Part shown: piece after piece, positions 41,845-51,531 of the stretch
Position numbering within the stretch: the stretch's first letter is position 1
Layout of the letters: every line of letters begins with the position of its first letter
Source: Streptomyces mashuensis
GTDB taxonomy: Bacteria; Actinomycetota; Actinomycetes; Streptomycetales; Streptomycetaceae
Direction: 5' to 3'
DNA: 64,000 bases
Assembly (NCBI RefSeq): GCF_014654785.1
Contig: NZ_BNBD01000003.1
Location: 1-64,000, forward strand
Notes under the pieces: model-generated
The model's input: the letters and a program-made list of their open reading frames with translations, nothing else
What the model was told of the DNA's origin: nothing
Databases searched by the model: none
Position numbers and translations under genes: made by a program

Positions 41845-42222
41845 ATGCCCAGCCTGGAACGCCTGGAATACGACGGCGACGGCGGCGTGGACGAGACCGG
41901 GACCGAGACGTACGAGATGTTCCGGGTGACGTGCCCGGACTGTGCGCGGCCGATCGCGCTGCTCGCGGACGAGGAGGTCCTGCCGGAGCACGCCCTGTGC
42001 CCGTCGCCGTGGAACCCGTTCGTCCTCACCGTCTGCCCCGGCTCCGGGCGCGGCGTCGAGGACGCCGCGCCGGCCGGCGGGTCGGCGGACACCCAGGACC
42101 TGGACGCGGCGCTGCTGCTGACGCTGCCCGAGGGCCTGGACTGGCGCACCCAGCCGTTCTCGCACGCGGGCGGCCCGGGGTCGCGTCCGCTGCGGGTGCC
42201 GGAGCCGCCGCGCCGGCCCTGA
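41845..42222 (+). CDS. Small protein with a possible zinc ribbon
   Basis: Encodes 125 residues: VTCPDCARPIALLADEEVLPEHALCPSPWNPF and TVCPGSG hold four cysteines that could bind zinc. An acidic N-terminus and a Pro-rich end. No family named. GGGGGAG precedes ATG 41845, and an intrinsic terminator follows. Confidence 0.7.
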   Translation: MPSLERLEYDGDGGVDETGTETYEMFRVTCPDCARPIALLADEEVLPEHALCPSPWNPFVLTVCPGSGRGVEDAAPAGGSADTQDLDAALLLTLPEGLDWRTQPFSHAGGPGSRPLRVPEPPRRP

Positions 42223-42250
42223 CCGGGGTGTGACCGGAGGACGATGCGAC

Positions 42251-42280
42251 GGGGGTGACGGCCGGGCGGCCGCCACCCCC
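42251..42280 (+). terminator. Terminator after the zinc-ribbon-like gene
   Basis: 13-bp arms (GGGGGTGACGGCC with one mismatch) around a GGGC loop, followed by TGTTT. It also lies 36 bp from the convergent acyl-CoA dehydrogenase gene. Confidence 0.65.
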
Positions 42281-42315
42281 TGTTTCCGTTCCGGGGCGGC
42301 CCTGCGGGCCCTCCC

Positions 42316-43500
42316 TCAGCGGCTCTCGGGGCGGCTCTCGGGGCCCGCGAGGTGGCGGGCGATGACGAGGCGCTGGATCTGGTTGGTGCCCTCGACGATC
42401 TGGAGCACCTTGGCCTCGCGCATGTAGCGCTCGGCGGGGAAGTCGGCGGTGTAGCCGTAGCCGCCCATGAGCTGGACGGCGTCGGTGGTCACGCGCATCG
42501 CGGCGTCGGTGCAGAAGAGCTTGGCCATGGCCGCCTGCCGGGAGAAGGGGCGGCCCGCGTCGCGCAGCCGGGCCGCGGCGAGGTAGAGGGCGCGGCCCGC
42601 CTCGATCTGCGTGGCCATGTCGGCGAGCATGAAGCGGAGCCCCTGGAAGTCGACGAGCGGGCGCCCGAACTGGCGGCGGTCCCGGACGAACGTCAGGGCC
42701 TCGTCCAGCGCGGCCTGGGCCAGGCCCACGGCGCAGGCGGCGATGCCGAGGCGGCCGGAGTCCAGGGCGGCCAGGGCGATGGAGAAGCCCTGGCCCTCGG
42801 CGCCGATGCGCCGGGCGTCGGGGACCTCGACGCCGTCGAAGTGCAGCTGGGCGGTGGGCGATCCCTTCATGCCCATCTTGCGCTCGGGCGCGGCGGCGGA
42901 CAGCCCGGGGGCGTTGCCGGGCACGAGGAACGCGGTGATGCCGTGCGCGCCGTCGTCGCCGGTGCGGGCCATCACGGTGTAGAAGTCGGCGATGCCGCCG
43001 TGGGTGATCCACGCCTTGGTCCCGTTGAGGGTCCAGGTGTCGCCGTGGCGCACGGCGCGGGTGCGCAGGGCGGCGGCGTCGGAGCCGGACTGGGGCTCGG
43101 AGAGGCAGTAGGCGCCCAGCAGGCCGCCGCCGAGCATGGCGGGCAGGTGCTCGGCGCGCTGTTCCTTGCTGCCGAAGCCGGCCAGGCCGTGGCAGGCGAG
43201 GGTGTGGACGCTGACGCCGAGGCCCACGGTGAGCCGGGCGGCGGCCAGCTCTTCCAGAACCTGGAGGTAGACCTCGTACGGCTGGTCGCCGCCGCCGAAC
43301 TCCTCGGCGTAGGGCAGGCCCAGCAGCCCGGAGGCGGAGAGGAGACGGAAGACCTCGCGCGGGAAGTGGCCGGCTTCCTCCTCCTGGGCCGCGTGCGGGG
43401 CGATCTCCCGCTGGATCAGGTCGCGCACCAGGGCGATCAGGTCCCGGGCTTCCTCGGTGGGCAGCTGACGGTCCACCGGCTGCGGTCCGTGGTCGGTCAT
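42316..43500 (-). CDS. Acyl-CoA dehydrogenase
   Basis: Encodes a 394-residue FAD flavoenzyme that introduces the trans-2,3 double bond into acyl-CoA. Hallmarks: AYCLSEPQSGSDAAALRTRAV (FAD loop), WITHGGIADFYTVMART, ERKMGMKGSPTAQLHFDGVEVP, RQFGRPLVDFQGLRFMLADM, and VQLMGGYGYTADFPAERYMREAKVLQIVEGTNQIQRL, the last with the catalytic Glu. Substrate probably short or branched chain. GGGAGGAG precedes ATG 43500. Confidence 0.94.
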   Translation of the reverse strand: MTDHGPQPVDRQLPTEEARDLIALVRDLIQREIAPHAAQEEEAGHFPREVFRLLSASGLLGLPYAEEFGGGDQPYEVYLQVLEELAAARLTVGLGVSVHTLACHGLAGFGSKEQRAEHLPAMLGGGLLGAYCLSEPQSGSDAAALRTRAVRHGDTWTLNGTKAWITHGGIADFYTVMARTGDDGAHGITAFLVPGNAPGLSAAAPERKMGMKGSPTAQLHFDGVEVPDARRIGAEGQGFSIALAALDSGRLGIAACAVGLAQAALDEALTFVRDRRQFGRPLVDFQGLRFMLADMATQIEAGRALYLAAARLRDAGRPFSRQAAMAKLFCTDAAMRVTTDAVQLMGGYGYTADFPAERYMREAKVLQIVEGTNQIQRLVIARHLAGPESRPESR

Positions 43501-43635
43501 GACGCGGCTCTCCTCCCTGTAAGGGCGTTGCGGCGACGGGCGCACGGAGGGTGTCGGCGCCGCCCCCGGTCGGTGCTCGGCCGATGGTCCCGTGCCGGGT
43601 CGCGGACTCCGGTGACCTGCGGCGGTGGCGGCTTG

Positions 43636-43664
43636 GAGTATGCCCGATCGGGTGGCCGTCGTCA
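43636..43664 (-). promoter_or_regulatory. Promoter of the acyl-CoA dehydrogenase gene
   Basis: On the minus strand GTGACG (43659-43664), 17 bp, CATACT (43636-43641). Divergent from the chitinase promoter about 70 bp away. Confidence 0.5.
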
Positions 43665-43723
43665 CGGGTTGACGGATCATGGAATTTCTCCCCCGCGATG
43701 CGGGCGGTCGCGGGCGGTTGTTT

Positions 43724-43765
43724 TGGTCCGAACCATTGACCGTATTGGTCTAGTCCTTCTACGGT
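43724..43765 (+). promoter_or_regulatory. Chitinase promoter with two DasR-like boxes
   Basis: TTGACC (43736-43741), 18 bp, TACGGT (43760-43765) forms the promoter. TGGTCCGAACCA (43724-43735) lies just upstream and TGGTCTAGTCC (43746-43756) in the spacer, 22 bp apart. Both fit the DasR dre consensus (ACTGGTCTAGACCACT), and paired 12-bp repeats of this type are known in Streptomyces chitinase promoters. A bound GntR-type DasR would cover the promoter. Confidence 0.75.
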
Positions 43766-43852
43766 TTCCCCACTGTTCAGCTGTTCAGCGTGCGCATGCC
43801 AAAAGCCGGGCCGGGAACGGCCCGCCCCCTCCCTCCCCCACCGAGGAGAACC

Positions 43853-45082
<1,230 letters not shown>

Positions 45083-45134
45083 CCCGTCCCCCATTACGCT
45101 GAGGCGGTCCGCGACCGTGACAGGAGCCGCCGCC

Positions 45135-46244
45135 ATGACCGTCACCCTCGACCTGGAGTTCTTCCGCCGCTTCGTGGAGCGCGCCACACGGGCCGTCACC
45201 GAACGGGCCGCGTACCTCACCGACCTGGACGCCGCCATCGGGGACGCCGACCACGGCGCCAACCTCAAGCGCGGGTTCGGCTCGGCGGCGCAGGCGGGGG
45301 TGACGGACGGCGCCACCGCGCCCGGCCCGCTGCTCACCGCCGTCGGCGTGCATCTCACCAACACCGTCGGCGGCGCCTCCGGCCCCCTGTACGGCACGGT
45401 GCTGCGCCGCATGGGCAAGGTGCTCGGCGACGACGCCGTGGTCACGCCGGAGCGGCTCGGGGAGGCGCTGGCCGCGGCCGTGGCGAGCGTACGGCGGCTC
45501 GGTGACGCGGCCCCCGGCGACAAGACGATGGTCGACGCGCTCCAGCCGGCCGCCGACGCCTACGCCGCCGCCCTGGCCGCCGGCGGCACGGCGGCCGACG
45601 CCCTGCGGGCCGCCGCCGAGGCGGCCCGCGCCGGCGCGGAGGCCACGGTCCCGCTCCAGGCCCGCCGCGGCCGCGCCAGCTACCTGGGCGAACGCAGCAT
45701 CGGGCACAAGGACCCGGGCGCCGCCTCCTCCGCGCTGCTGGTCACCGCCCTGCACGAGGCCGGCGACCCGCAGCTGTGCGCCACCGCGCCCGTCGCACCC
45801 GAGGAGGAACCGGCGCCCGCGGAGGCCGCCCCCGCGGCGGCCCCCGGCCCCGTCGGCCTCGTCCTCGTCTCGCACAGCCGGGAGGTGGCCGGGGCCACCG
45901 CGGCCCTGGCCCGCGCCCTCGTCGGCAGCGGCGAGCCGGCCCCGCTGGAGTGCGCCGGCGGCCTGCCCGGCGGCGGCGTCGGCACGGACGCCGGGCTGGT
46001 GCGCCGCGCGCTCGCCGCGGCCGACCGGGGCTCCGGCGTGGTCGCGCTCTGCGACATGGGCAGCGCCGTCCTGACGGTCAAGACGCTGCTGGCGGAGGCG
46101 GAGGCCCCCGCGGGGCACGTACGCATCGCCGACGCGCCCTTCGTCGAAGGCGCCGTCGCGGCCGCGGTCACCGCCTCGGCCGGCGGCGACCTCGCGGCCG
46201 TCCTGGCCGCCGCCGAGGACGCACGCGACTACCGCAAACTCTGA
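45135..46244 (+). CDS. DhaL-DhaM fusion of PTS-type dihydroxyacetone kinase
   Basis: Encodes 369 residues. Residues 1-200 are a DhaL domain, which holds ADP/ATP (LDAAIGDADHGANLKRGF, GGASGPLYGT, GDKTMVDAL, ERSIGHKDPGA). After an Ala/Pro/Glu linker, residues 240-369 are a DhaM IIA-type domain with the phospho-acceptor His247 in GLVLVSHSREVAGA. It takes phosphate from HPr and passes it to DhaL-bound ADP. No dhaK, the subunit that binds dihydroxyacetone, is in the window. Most organisms keep DhaL and DhaM separate. AGGAG before ATG 45135. Confidence 0.88.
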   Translation: MTVTLDLEFFRRFVERATRAVTERAAYLTDLDAAIGDADHGANLKRGFGSAAQAGVTDGATAPGPLLTAVGVHLTNTVGGASGPLYGTVLRRMGKVLGDDAVVTPERLGEALAAAVASVRRLGDAAPGDKTMVDALQPAADAYAAALAAGGTAADALRAAAEAARAGAEATVPLQARRGRASYLGERSIGHKDPGAASSALLVTALHEAGDPQLCATAPVAPEEEPAPAEAAPAAAPGPVGLVLVSHSREVAGATAALARALVGSGEPAPLECAGGLPGGGVGTDAGLVRRALAAADRGSGVVALCDMGSAVLTVKTLLAEAEAPAGHVRIADAPFVEGAVAAAVTASAGGDLAAVLAAAEDARDYRKL

Positions 46245-46356
46245 ACGCCGACACGGGGCGGGACACGGGCATTCGCCAGGAAAGTCTGGAATGGTCTACG
46301 TGTTCGTTTTTCCTGCCGTCCCCTGCTGTCCCCTGCCGGCGTGGAGGTCCTCCCCG

Positions 46357-47541
46357 GTGTCGCGTCCCCTGCCGCAGTCGCCCGGCCTCTCCTTCGCGCT
46401 CGTCATGGCCTATCTGCTGGCCGTCGTGGCCGTCGACCTGAAGACCCCGTCCTACCTGCGGCTCGACGTGTACGCGGCGCTGGCCCCGATGACCGCCGCC
46501 GCGCTCTGCGGCTACCGGCAGACCGTGTTCGTCGGCGCCGTCGACTTCTGCCTGATGGCGGCCCACCACGGCGTCCTCGGCCCCGAGACGTCCGCGGTCA
46601 ACCGCGTGGGCGCGGTGCTGGGCAACCTGCTCATGGTGGGCGCCAGCATCGTCGTGGCGCGGCTGCGGCGCGACGGCGACGCGCTGCTGGAGCGGGTCCG
46701 GGCCACCGGCGAGGCAGCGCAGCGGGCCCTGCTGCGGCCGCTGCCGCTGCGCACCCGCGGCATGGTCGTCGACGGCTTCTACGTCTCGTCGCAGCGCGAG
46801 GCGCTCGTCGGCGGCGACATCTACGAGGTGGTGGACACCCCCTACGGGACGCGGGTGCTCATCGGCGACGTGCGCGGCAAGGGCCTGGGCACGCTCGGCG
46901 CCGGCTCGGCCGTCCTCACCGCGTTCCGCGAGGCCGCGTACCACCGGCGCGACCTGGAGAGCGGTGTCGTCGCGATGGAACAGGGCCTCCAGCGCTACCA
47001 CGGCTCCCCCGAGTACCAGGCCCGCAGCCAGGACGCGCACCCCGCCGAGGAGTTCGTCACCGCACTGGTCCTCGGCACCGAGGACGGCCCGCAGGGGCGG
47101 CCCCACGGGGACGTGCCGCTGGTCTTCGTCGACTGCGGGCACCCGCCGCCCTTCCTCATCGGCGCGGACGGCGGCGTCCGCGAGCTGGCGCCCGAGGGGC
47201 CCGGCCTGCCGCTGGGCCTCGGCGACCTGGCGGGCATGCCGCGCACGGTGCACCGCGTGCCGCTGCCGCCCGGCGGCCGGGTGCTGGCCTGCACCGACGG
47301 GGTGACCGAGGCCCGTTCGGCGGACGGCCGCTTCTACCCGCTGGCGCGGCGGCTGGACGCGTGGGCGGCGCTGCCCACGCACGAGTTGCTGGCGCGGCTG
47401 CGCGCCGACCTCGCGGCGCACGTGGGCGGCCGGCTCCAGGACGACGTGGCCGTCCTGGTCGTGGAGCGCGCCCCCGCTCCCCCTCCCCCGGCGCGCCGCC
47501 CGGCCGGTGCGCGGACGCGGGCGGTGCGGGCGCGCCGCTGA
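46357..47541 (+). CDS. Membrane PP2C/SpoIIE-type phosphatase
   Basis: Encodes about 394 residues. About three to four membrane helices at the N-terminus (LSFALVMAYLLAVVAVD onward) precede a SpoIIE/RsbU-like Ser/Thr phosphatase: GGDIYEVVDTPYGTRVLIGDVRGKGL, FVTALVLG, FVDCGHPPPFLI and LACTDGVTEARSADGRFYPL hold the metal-binding acids. Likely acts on an anti-anti-sigma factor. GTG 46357 has GGAGG 9 bases before; ATG 46291 is an alternative. No partner in the neighbourhood. Confidence 0.87.
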   Translation: MSRPLPQSPGLSFALVMAYLLAVVAVDLKTPSYLRLDVYAALAPMTAAALCGYRQTVFVGAVDFCLMAAHHGVLGPETSAVNRVGAVLGNLLMVGASIVVARLRRDGDALLERVRATGEAAQRALLRPLPLRTRGMVVDGFYVSSQREALVGGDIYEVVDTPYGTRVLIGDVRGKGLGTLGAGSAVLTAFREAAYHRRDLESGVVAMEQGLQRYHGSPEYQARSQDAHPAEEFVTALVLGTEDGPQGRPHGDVPLVFVDCGHPPPFLIGADGGVRELAPEGPGLPLGLGDLAGMPRTVHRVPLPPGGRVLACTDGVTEARSADGRFYPLARRLDAWAALPTHELLARLRADLAAHVGGRLQDDVAVLVVERAPAPPPPARRPAGARTRAVRARR

Positions 47542-47558
47542 GGCGTGCCGCGTCCGGG

Positions 47559-48341
47559 TCAGGCGGTGCGGAACAGTTCGAACGCCACGCCCGGCCGGCC
47601 GCCGAAGCGCGGTGCGACGGCCGCCATCGCGCCGTCCAGGAACGTCCGGCAGTACTCCTCCGGGTCCTGGTCGGTGAGCGCCTCGATGTACGTGCGGTGG
47701 CACAGCAGCGAGGCGACGGCGCGGTCCCGGCCGGGCGTCGCGTCGACGGCGTGGGTGGGCTGCGGCGAGCCGGCCACGGCCACGTACCGTACGCCGCCCC
47801 AGGGCTCCGGCCCCTCCCCCGGCGGGCCGGCGAAGATCCAGCGGTTGCCGGCGTCCGCCACCGCGTCCAGGGCGGCGCGGCCCACGTTGCGGTGGTCGGG
47901 CGTGTTCCAGTGGGTGCCACCGGGCCAGGTGTCGTGGTGGTTGAGGGTGACGACCAGCTCGGGGCGGTGCCGGCGGATCGCGAGGGCCAGGTCGCGGCGG
48001 AGCGCCGTGCCGTACTCGACGACGCCGTCGGGGTGGCCGAGGAACTCCACGACGCGCACGCCCACCGCGGCGGCGCTCGCCCGCTGCTCGCGCTCGCGCA
48101 GCGGGCCGGCCTCGGCCGGGGACAGGGTGTCGATGCCGGCCTCGCCGGAGGTGGCCAGCACGTAGGCGCACTCCTTGCCGGCGTCGGTCCAGGTGGCGAC
48201 GGCGGCGGAGGCGCCGTACTCCAGGTCGTCGGGGTGGGCGACGATCGCCAGGGCGCGCTGCCAGTCGGTGGGCATCCCGGCCAGGGGCGGCAACTCCGGC
48301 TGCTTCTGCTGCGGCGTCTCCTGCTGCGTCTCCTGCGGCAT
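47559..48341 (-). CDS. PIG-L family deacetylase
   Basis: Encodes 260 residues of a zinc-dependent N-acetylglucosaminyl deacetylase fold: [14 protein letters not shown] (zinc and base residues), [11 protein letters not shown] and [25 protein letters not shown] (third zinc His). N-terminus is Gln-rich ([15 protein letters not shown]). MshB/BshB-like enzymes make mycothiol intermediates, but many PIG-L proteins act on other acetyl sugars or natural products. Divergent from the ABC transporter operon. Confidence 0.9.
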   Translation of the reverse strand: MPQETQQETPQQKQPELPPLAGMPTDWQRALAIVAHPDDLEYGASAAVATWTDAGKECAYVLATSGEAGIDTLSPAEAGPLREREQRASAAAVGVRVVEFLGHPDGVVEYGTALRRDLALAIRRHRPELVVTLNHHDTWPGGTHWNTPDHRNVGRAALDAVADAGNRWIFAGPPGEGPEPWGGVRYVAVAGSPQPTHAVDATPGRDRAVASLLCHRTYIEALTDQDPEEYCRTFLDGAMAAVAPRFGGRPGVAFELFRTA

Positions 48342-48427
48342 GGGCGCAGGCTACGCCGGGTGGCCGGGCGCGGCACCCCTTTCCGTGCGACACGCGGGAA
48401 CCCGGCGGGGGTGCGGTGCGACTACCT

Positions 48428-48443
48428 GGTCCGGGCCCGGACC
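48428..48443. promoter_or_regulatory. Perfect 16-bp palindrome before the ABC importer operon
   Basis: GGTCCGGGCCCGGACC is perfectly palindromic and lies 32 bp before the substrate-binding-protein start, in the shared promoter region with the PIG-L gene. It does not match iron (DtxR) or zinc (Zur) boxes. Could be an operator; GC-rich palindromes also occur by chance. Confidence 0.35.
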
Positions 48444-48475
48444 CTCCGTGCCCTCCCCGACCCTGTGGAGTGTGA

Positions 48476-49543
48476 ATGATGCGCCCTCGTGCGTGGTGCG
48501 GCGTGCTGGCCGCGGTGGCCCTGTCGGCGACGGCCTGCGGCGGCGGTGGCGGCGAGTCCGGCAGGACGGCTGACGCGGCGGACGCCGCGGCCCGTCCCGG
48601 CTTCCCGGTGAGCGTCACCGACTGCATGGGGTCCCGGACCACGTTCGACGCGGCGCCGAAGCGCATCGTCACCGCCAACGCCGCCGGCCTGGAGCTGCTG
48701 ATGTGGCTCGGCGCGGGCGACAAGGTCGTCGGTACGGGCTTCCCGCCCGGCAAGGGCGTGCTGCCCGCCGAATTCGCGGACAAGGCCGGGAAGGTGCCGG
48801 TGCTGGGGAAGACCGTCATCCCGAAGGAGAAGCTGCTGGGGTCGGGCGCCGACCTCTACCTCGACGCGTTCTCCTCCATGAAGAACATGGGAAAGACGGG
48901 CGACGCCCCGACGGCCGAGGAGTTCAGGGCCGCCGGCATCAAGCACGTGTACCTCAAGTCGACCGCCTGCGCCGCCATGAGCAAGGCGCCCCGCACCGAC
49001 CTGTCCGGCGTGGAGGGCGACATCGAGGAGCTGGGCCGGGTGACGGGCACCTCGCAGCGCGCCGGCGAGCTGGTCGCCGGCATGCGGAGGAAGACGGGCG
49101 AGGTGCGCGAGGCGCTCAAGGACGTGCCCGAGGACAAGCGGCCCACCTACTTCCTCTTCGACTACGACGCCGGCACCAAGCAGCCGATGGCGGTGTGCAA
49201 CCGGCAGGTCGCCAACGCCGTCATCACGCAGGCCGGCGGCCGCAACGTCTTCGCGGACTGCGACGGCGACTTCAAGCCGGTCGGCTGGGAGGACGTGGTG
49301 GCGAAGAACCCGGACTTCATCCAGCTGGCGGTGCGCAACCGGGGCAGCGCGGAGGCCAACGAGAAGGCGTTCGCGGAGGCGGAGGCGTTCCTGCGCGAGT
49401 TCCCCGCCACGAAGGACCTCACGGCCGTGCAGGAGGGCCGTTTCCTGCGCATCGGCTCGGAGCGCACCACCATCGGCGGCGTGCGCAGCGCCGACACGGT
49501 GCAGGAGATCGCCCGGGTGCTGCACCCCGGCAAGGTCAAGTAG
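48476..49543 (+). CDS. ABC transporter substrate-binding lipoprotein (BtuF/FecB-type)
   Basis: Encodes 355 residues. Residues 1-23 form a lipoprotein signal with lipobox LSATAC. Mature protein: class-III binding protein with PKRIVTANAAGLELLMWLGAGDKVVGTGFPPG and QLAVRNRGSAEAN; contains extra cysteines (SVTDCMGS, KSTACAAM, VFADCDGD). Resembles the set annotated as putative F420-0 or metallophore transport proteins. First gene of a three-gene operon. Confidence 0.88.
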   Translation: MMRPRAWCGVLAAVALSATACGGGGGESGRTADAADAAARPGFPVSVTDCMGSRTTFDAAPKRIVTANAAGLELLMWLGAGDKVVGTGFPPGKGVLPAEFADKAGKVPVLGKTVIPKEKLLGSGADLYLDAFSSMKNMGKTGDAPTAEEFRAAGIKHVYLKSTACAAMSKAPRTDLSGVEGDIEELGRVTGTSQRAGELVAGMRRKTGEVREALKDVPEDKRPTYFLFDYDAGTKQPMAVCNRQVANAVITQAGGRNVFADCDGDFKPVGWEDVVAKNPDFIQLAVRNRGSAEANEKAFAEAEAFLREFPATKDLTAVQEGRFLRIGSERTTIGGVRSADTVQEIARVLHPGKVK

Positions 49544-50623
49544 ATGACGGCGCTCGCCACGTCCCGCGGGGAGGAGCGGGAAGAACGGGACGGGCCGTGG
49601 CGCCCGGCCGCCGGCCAGGTTTGTGCCGTGCTGGGCGTGGCCCTGCTGGTGGCGCTGACCGCCTCGGTCTGCCTGGGTTCCACGCGCGTGCCGCCCGGGG
49701 AGGTGTGGTCCGCGGTCGTACGGGGCGTGTCCGGGCAGGACGCGGCGCCCGGCACTCAGGACCTGATCGTGTGGCGGCTGCGGGTGCCGCGCGCCCTGCT
49801 GGCAGCCGTGGTCGGCGCGGGCCTCGGCCTGGTCGGCACGGCCGCCCAGGCCCTGGTGCGCAACCCCCTCGCCGACCCGTACCTGCTCGGCATCTCCAGC
49901 GGCGCCTCCCTGGGGGCGGTGGCCGCGCTCGTGCTGGGGCTGGGCGCGGGCGGGGCCCTGGGGCTGGGCCTGTCGGCGGCCGCGTTCGCCGGCGCCCTCG
50001 CCTCGTTCGCGCTGGTGTGGGCCGTCGCCCGGCGCGGCGGCGGGTTCCGGCCGCTGCGGCTGGTCCTGGCGGGCGTGGGCATCGGGCAGTTCCTGTCCGG
50101 CTTCACGCACTACCTGGTGCTCCAGGCCGGGGACGAGCAGCAGACGCACAGCGCGCTGTTCTGGCTGATGGGCTCGCTCGGCGGCGCCCAGTGGGCCACG
50201 CTCGCGCTGCCCTCCGCCGCCGTCGTGCTGGGCGCGCTCGCGCTCCAGGCGAAGGCGCGCGCCCTCAACGCCCTGCTGATGGGCGACGAGACCGCCGCCG
50301 CGCTGGGCGTGGACGTGGCCCGGCTGCGGCGCGTGCTGTTCGTCGTGACGAGCCTGCTGACGGGCGTCCTGGTGTCCGTGTCGGGGGCCATCGGCTTCGT
50401 GGGGCTGATGGTGCCGCACGCATGCCGCATGGTCGTCGGCGGCGACCACCGCCGGCTGCTGCCGGTGGCCGGGCTCTTCGGCGCGGTGCTGCTCGTCGTC
50501 GTCGACCTGGTGGCCCGTACCGCGCTCACCGACCAGGAACTGCCCGTCGGGGTCGTCACCTCGCTGATCGGCGCGCCCGCGCTGCTGTACCTGCTGGACC
50601 GCCGCCTGGAGAGGGAGCACTGA
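49544..50623 (+). CDS. FecCD-family ABC permease
   Basis: Encodes a 359-residue permease with about nine to ten helices. Marks: STRVPPGEVWSAVV, WRLRVPRALLAAVVGAGLGLVGTAAQALVRNPLADPYLLGISSGASLGAVAA, GSLGGAQWATLALP, SGAIGFVGLMVPHACRMVVGGDHRRLLPVAGLFGAVLL. ATG directly follows the preceding stop. Imports a metallophore, cobalamin or similar cofactor. Confidence 0.94.
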   Translation: MTALATSRGEEREERDGPWRPAAGQVCAVLGVALLVALTASVCLGSTRVPPGEVWSAVVRGVSGQDAAPGTQDLIVWRLRVPRALLAAVVGAGLGLVGTAAQALVRNPLADPYLLGISSGASLGAVAALVLGLGAGGALGLGLSAAAFAGALASFALVWAVARRGGGFRPLRLVLAGVGIGQFLSGFTHYLVLQAGDEQQTHSALFWLMGSLGGAQWATLALPSAAVVLGALALQAKARALNALLMGDETAAALGVDVARLRRVLFVVTSLLTGVLVSVSGAIGFVGLMVPHACRMVVGGDHRRLLPVAGLFGAVLLVVVDLVARTALTDQELPVGVVTSLIGAPALLYLLDRRLEREH

Positions 50624-50624
50624 G

Positions 50625-51419
50625 ATGAGGACGGCCATCGAGGACCTCCAGGTGACCCTGTCGGGCCGCACCGTGGTCTCCGGGGTGCGGATCGTCGCCG
50701 GGGAGGGGGAGGTCGCCGGGCTCGTCGGGCCCAACGGCAGCGGCAAGTCGACCGTGCTGCGCACCGTCTACCGGCACCTGCGGCCGCACGCCGGCCGGGT
50801 CGTGGTCGGTGACCGGGACGTCCGCGAACTGACCGCGGCCGAGGCCGCGCGCCGGGTGGCGGCGCTGCCGCAGGAGCGCGGCTCCGACTTCGAGCTGTCG
50901 GTGCGCGAGGTGGTCGCCATGGGCCGTACGCCGTACAAGCGGGCGTTCGCCGGCGACGACGGCCGGGACGCCGCCGTCGTCGCGGAGGCGCTGGAACAGG
51001 TGGGCATGGCCGGCGAGGGGCGGCGGCGGTTCTCCGCGCTGTCCGGCGGCGAACGGCAGCGCGTGCTGCTGGCGCGGGCCCTGGCCCAGGACCCGTCGGT
51101 GCTGGTGCTGGACGAGCCCACCAACCACCTCGACGTACGGCACCAGGTGGAGCTGCTGGCGCTGCTGCGGCAGCAGCGGCGCACGACCCTGATCGCCCTG
51201 CACGACCTCAACGCGGCGGCCTCGGTCTGCGACCGGCTGCACGTACTGCACCGGGGCGCGGTGGTGGCCTCGGGCACGCCGCGCGAGGTGCTCACGCCCG
51301 CGCTGCTGGCGGAGGTGTTCGGGGTGCGGGCGGCGGTCGTCGAACACCCGCTGACCGGGGACCCGCTGATCGCGTTCGACCACCGGAGCCCTGTGGCGCG
51401 GGAGGTGCCCGTCGCCTAG
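50625..51419 (+). CDS. ABC transporter ATP-binding protein
   Basis: Encodes 264 residues of the FepC/BtuD type: Walker A GLVGPNGSGKST, Q-loop ALPQERG, signature ALSGGERQRVLLARALAQ, Walker B VLVLDEPTNHLD, H-loop IALHDLN. It completes the importer, 1 bp after the permease stop. Substrate unknown; with neighbours dealing with isonitrile and copper a copper or iron chelate is possible. Confidence 0.94.
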   Translation: MRTAIEDLQVTLSGRTVVSGVRIVAGEGEVAGLVGPNGSGKSTVLRTVYRHLRPHAGRVVVGDRDVRELTAAEAARRVAALPQERGSDFELSVREVVAMGRTPYKRAFAGDDGRDAAVVAEALEQVGMAGEGRRRFSALSGGERQRVLLARALAQDPSVLVLDEPTNHLDVRHQVELLALLRQQRRTTLIALHDLNAAASVCDRLHVLHRGAVVASGTPREVLTPALLAEVFGVRAAVVEHPLTGDPLIAFDHRSPVAREVPVA

Positions 51420-51531
51420 CGGGGGCCGTGTGCTCCGTGAGTGGTCACCGCCGAGGAGCCGGCGTCACCCGATGCCATGACCGGGCGGCCGGCACCATGC
51501 CCCGCCCGGTTCCCGGCTCGTTGTCCCGGAC

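Noticed and set aside
43643..43652. CCCGATCGGG palindrome as an operator
   Set aside because: Ten-base GC palindromes are common by chance in this DNA, and it only lies in a promoter spacer.
48342..48475. Iron box or cobalamin riboswitch before the ABC importer
   Set aside because: No TTAGGTTAGGCTAA-like site and no B12-box sequence found in the 134 bp.
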